Source: Thalassobellus sediminis
Lineage (GTDB): Bacteria > Bacteroidota > Bacteroidia > Flavobacteriales > Flavobacteriaceae
Reading direction: 5' to 3'
DNA length: 64,000 bases
NCBI RefSeq assembly: GCF_044386045.1
Contig: NZ_JBISCD010000040.1
Location: forward strand, 1,240,001-1,304,000
Under the pieces are notes generated by a model, which did not search any database, was not told the DNA's origin, and was given only the letters and a program-made list of their open reading frames with translations. Each line of letters begins with the position of its first letter. The first letter of the stretch is position 1. Below, piece by piece: positions 62,423-64,000 of the stretch. The position numbers and the translations under genes were made by a program.

Positions 62423-63826
62423 ATGAAACCAACTAAATTTAATATTCCCTATTTACTGTCATTAGCGTTTGTGTCTGCCATGGGAGGATTACTATTCGGT
62501 TACGACTGGGTAGTTATTGGAGGTGCAAAACCTTTTTACGAGCTTAATTTTGAGATAACGAATTCGCCTGCTTTACAAGGTTGGGCTATGAGTAGTGCAC
62601 TTATTGGTTGTATTTTTGGTGCCGTTATTTCTGGAGTTATAGCCGATAAATTAGGTAGAAAAAAATCTTTAATTATTGCGTCTGTTTTATTTACCGTATC
62701 AGCATTTGGAACAGGTTGGGTTGACACCTTTACGCCTTTTATTTGGTATCGATTAATTGGCGGATTGGGCATAGGTTTGGCTTCTACATTATCGCCTATG
62801 TATATTGCAGAAATTGCACCAGCTAAATTTAGAGGTCGGTTTGTCGCTATTAATCAGCTAACCATTGTTGTTGGTATTTTGGCGGCTCAAATTGCAAATT
62901 GGTTAATTGCAGATCCTATTGCAGATAGTGCAACTCCTATAGATATTTTAAATTCTTGGAATGGCCAAACAGGGTGGCGCATTATGTTTTGGGCAGAATT
63001 AATTCCCGCTGGACTATTTTTTATATTCATGTTTTTAGTACCTGAAAGTCCACGGTTTTTAGTTAAGGTTAATGAAGATGAAAAAGCAAGTCGTGTTTTA
63101 AATAAAATTGGAGGCGATGCATATGCTTTACAGGAATTAGCTAACATTAAAGATTCATTTAAAGAAGCTGTTAAAGAAACATTTTCTATTTCAGAATATC
63201 GCAGTAAAAAAGTATTACCCGTTTTAGTAATTGGTGTTGTGTTAGCAATATTTCAGCAATGGTGTGGTATTAATATTATCTTTAATTATGCACAAGAAAT
63301 TTTTACCTCTGCAGGTTATAGTGTTGGTGATATGTTATTCAATATCGTTATTACAGGTAGTGTTAATCTAATCTTCACGTTTGTTGCTATGCGAACGGTT
63401 GATAGTTGGGGACGGAGAAAATTAATGCTTTTTGGTTCAATTGGTCTTGCAGTTGTGTATGCTATTTTAGGCGCGGCGTATTATTTTGAATTTAAAGGCT
63501 GGCCTGTTTTAGTGTTAGTAATTACAGCTATTGCCATTTATTCTATGTCACTGGCTCCTATTACTTGGGTAGTACTTTCAGAAATATTCCCTAATAGATT
63601 AAGAGGTGTTGCTATGGCAATAGCTACTTTTTCACTTTGGGTAGCCTCCTTTATATTAACCTTTACGTTTCCTATTTTAAATGAAGCATTAGGTTCGTAT
63701 GGCACGTTTTGGGTCTATAGTTTTATATGTGTTTTAGGGTTTGTTTTTATCAAACAAAAACTTCCTGAAACCAAAGGAAAAAGTCTAGAAGAAATAGAAC
63801 AGGAGTTATCAAAAGAAGAAAAATAA
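62423..63826 (+). CDS. Sugar porter family MFS transporter
   Basis: 467 residues with 12 predicted transmembrane segments. Family motifs are GGLLFGYDWVVIGG near 22, DKLGRKKSL near 75 (loop 2-3), PMYIAEIAPAKFRGR near 125, PESPRFLVK near 208, and PETKGKSLEEIE at the C-terminus. Imports a monosaccharide, most likely by proton symport. The substrate is unknown. Divergent from the AraC-type regulator and 11 nt from the next gene, so the two probably share a transcript. Confidence 0.92.
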   Translation: MKPTKFNIPYLLSLAFVSAMGGLLFGYDWVVIGGAKPFYELNFEITNSPALQGWAMSSALIGCIFGAVISGVIADKLGRKKSLIIASVLFTVSAFGTGWVDTFTPFIWYRLIGGLGIGLASTLSPMYIAEIAPAKFRGRFVAINQLTIVVGILAAQIANWLIADPIADSATPIDILNSWNGQTGWRIMFWAELIPAGLFFIFMFLVPESPRFLVKVNEDEKASRVLNKIGGDAYALQELANIKDSFKEAVKETFSISEYRSKKVLPVLVIGVVLAIFQQWCGINIIFNYAQEIFTSAGYSVGDMLFNIVITGSVNLIFTFVAMRTVDSWGRRKLMLFGSIGLAVVYAILGAAYYFEFKGWPVLVLVITAIAIYSMSLAPITWVVLSEIFPNRLRGVAMAIATFSLWVASFILTFTFPILNEALGSYGTFWVYSFICVLGFVFIKQKLPETKGKSLEEIEQELSKEEK

Positions 63827-63837
63827 ATAATCATAGT

Positions 63838-64000
63838 ATGAAATTTATAAACATAACTATAGTACTTCTCTTTTTAGTCATAGTCTCTTGTGGAAAGCAA
63901 GAACCTAGAGAGTTCGATTTATCTGGTGATTGGCAATTTAAAATCGATTCACTAAATAAAGGTATTTCTGAAAAGTGGTATATTCAAAAATTACCTGAAC
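63838..64000 (+). CDS. Lipoprotein, probably a glycoside hydrolase, cut by window edge
   Basis: 54 codons visible from ATG 63838. A lipoprotein signal peptide (MKFINITIVLLFLVIVSCG, Cys18) is followed by FDLSGDWQFKIDSLNKGISEK, which resembles the sugar-binding N-terminus of GH2-like enzymes. It follows the sugar porter closely and is probably an outer- or inner-membrane hydrolase in the same sugar-use operon. The function cannot be confirmed without the rest of the gene. Confidence 0.6.
   Translation, partial: MKFINITIVLLFLVIVSCGKQEPREFDLSGDWQFKIDSLNKGISEKWYIQKLPE

Noticed and set aside
1..64000. CRISPR arrays, prophages, insertion sequences, rRNA operons
   Set aside because: No regularly spaced repeats, no transposase or phage genes, and no rRNA-like stretches were found.

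Overview
The window is a low-GC chromosomal segment of a gliding member of the Flavobacteriaceae (Bacteroidota). The support is taxonomic marker content (gldA, gldB and gldC), a type IX secretion C-terminal sorting domain, flavobacterial domain families (DUF3857, DUF4407, DUF4230, DUF1080), Bacteroidota-type promoters (TTTG, about 19 nt, then TAnnTTTG) and the near absence of purine-rich ribosome binding sites. There are no phages, transposases, CRISPR arrays or rRNA genes. It reads as stable housekeeping chromosome with a few accessory loci.

Layout. 1-4.2 kb: acetate kinase (cut by the window edge), phosphotransacetylase and gldA on the minus strand. 4.3-8.5 kb: an aromatic amino-acid operon (pheA, an aminotransferase, tyrA, and a DAHP synthase/chorismate mutase fusion), preceded by a Phe/Tyr-rich leader peptide and a complete transcription attenuator. 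8.5-18 kb: small exported proteins, rsgA-dtd, three tandem DUF3857 exported proteins (two with a degenerate transglutaminase site), a MazG-like pyrophosphohydrolase and aroA. 19-22.6 kb: queA, rlmN and a polyprenyl synthase. 22.7-26.6 kb: a TonB-C-like protein and the three-gene ATP-grasp / alpha-E / transglutaminase operon. 26.9-29.4 kb: ECF sigma factor, probable anti-sigma factor and an outer-membrane barrel. 29.6-33 kb: a SUKH-like protein, dnaG (without zinc ligands), a decayed copy of the dnaG 3' end and an atypical response regulator. 33-36.6 kb: nadE, gldB-gldC and metK with a SAM-II riboswitch. 36.8-44 kb: ilvD-ilvB-ilvN-ilvC-ilvA behind an Ile/Leu/Val leader peptide and attenuator. 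44-48 kb: two Tat-exported Gfo/Idh/MocA oxidoreductases and a double DUF1080 protein (probable 3-keto-glycoside metabolism). 48-52 kb: a GapN-like dehydrogenase, a glycosyltransferase and a flippase-like membrane protein. 52-58 kb: ruvC, hemW, a cyclase-like hydrolase and several small genes. 58-64 kb: a DUF4407 protein, an M20 dipeptidase, tRNA-Leu(UAG), an AraC-type regulator divergent from a sugar porter, and the start of a lipoprotein.

The strongest observation is regulatory. Both amino-acid operons are preceded by short ORFs rich in exactly the amino acids their operons make. Each is followed by mutually exclusive RNA hairpins ending in an intrinsic terminator, and all pairings can be traced base by base. 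The metK/ilvD intergenic region therefore holds two divergent RNA switches, a SAM-II riboswitch on one strand and a ribosome-mediated attenuator on the other.
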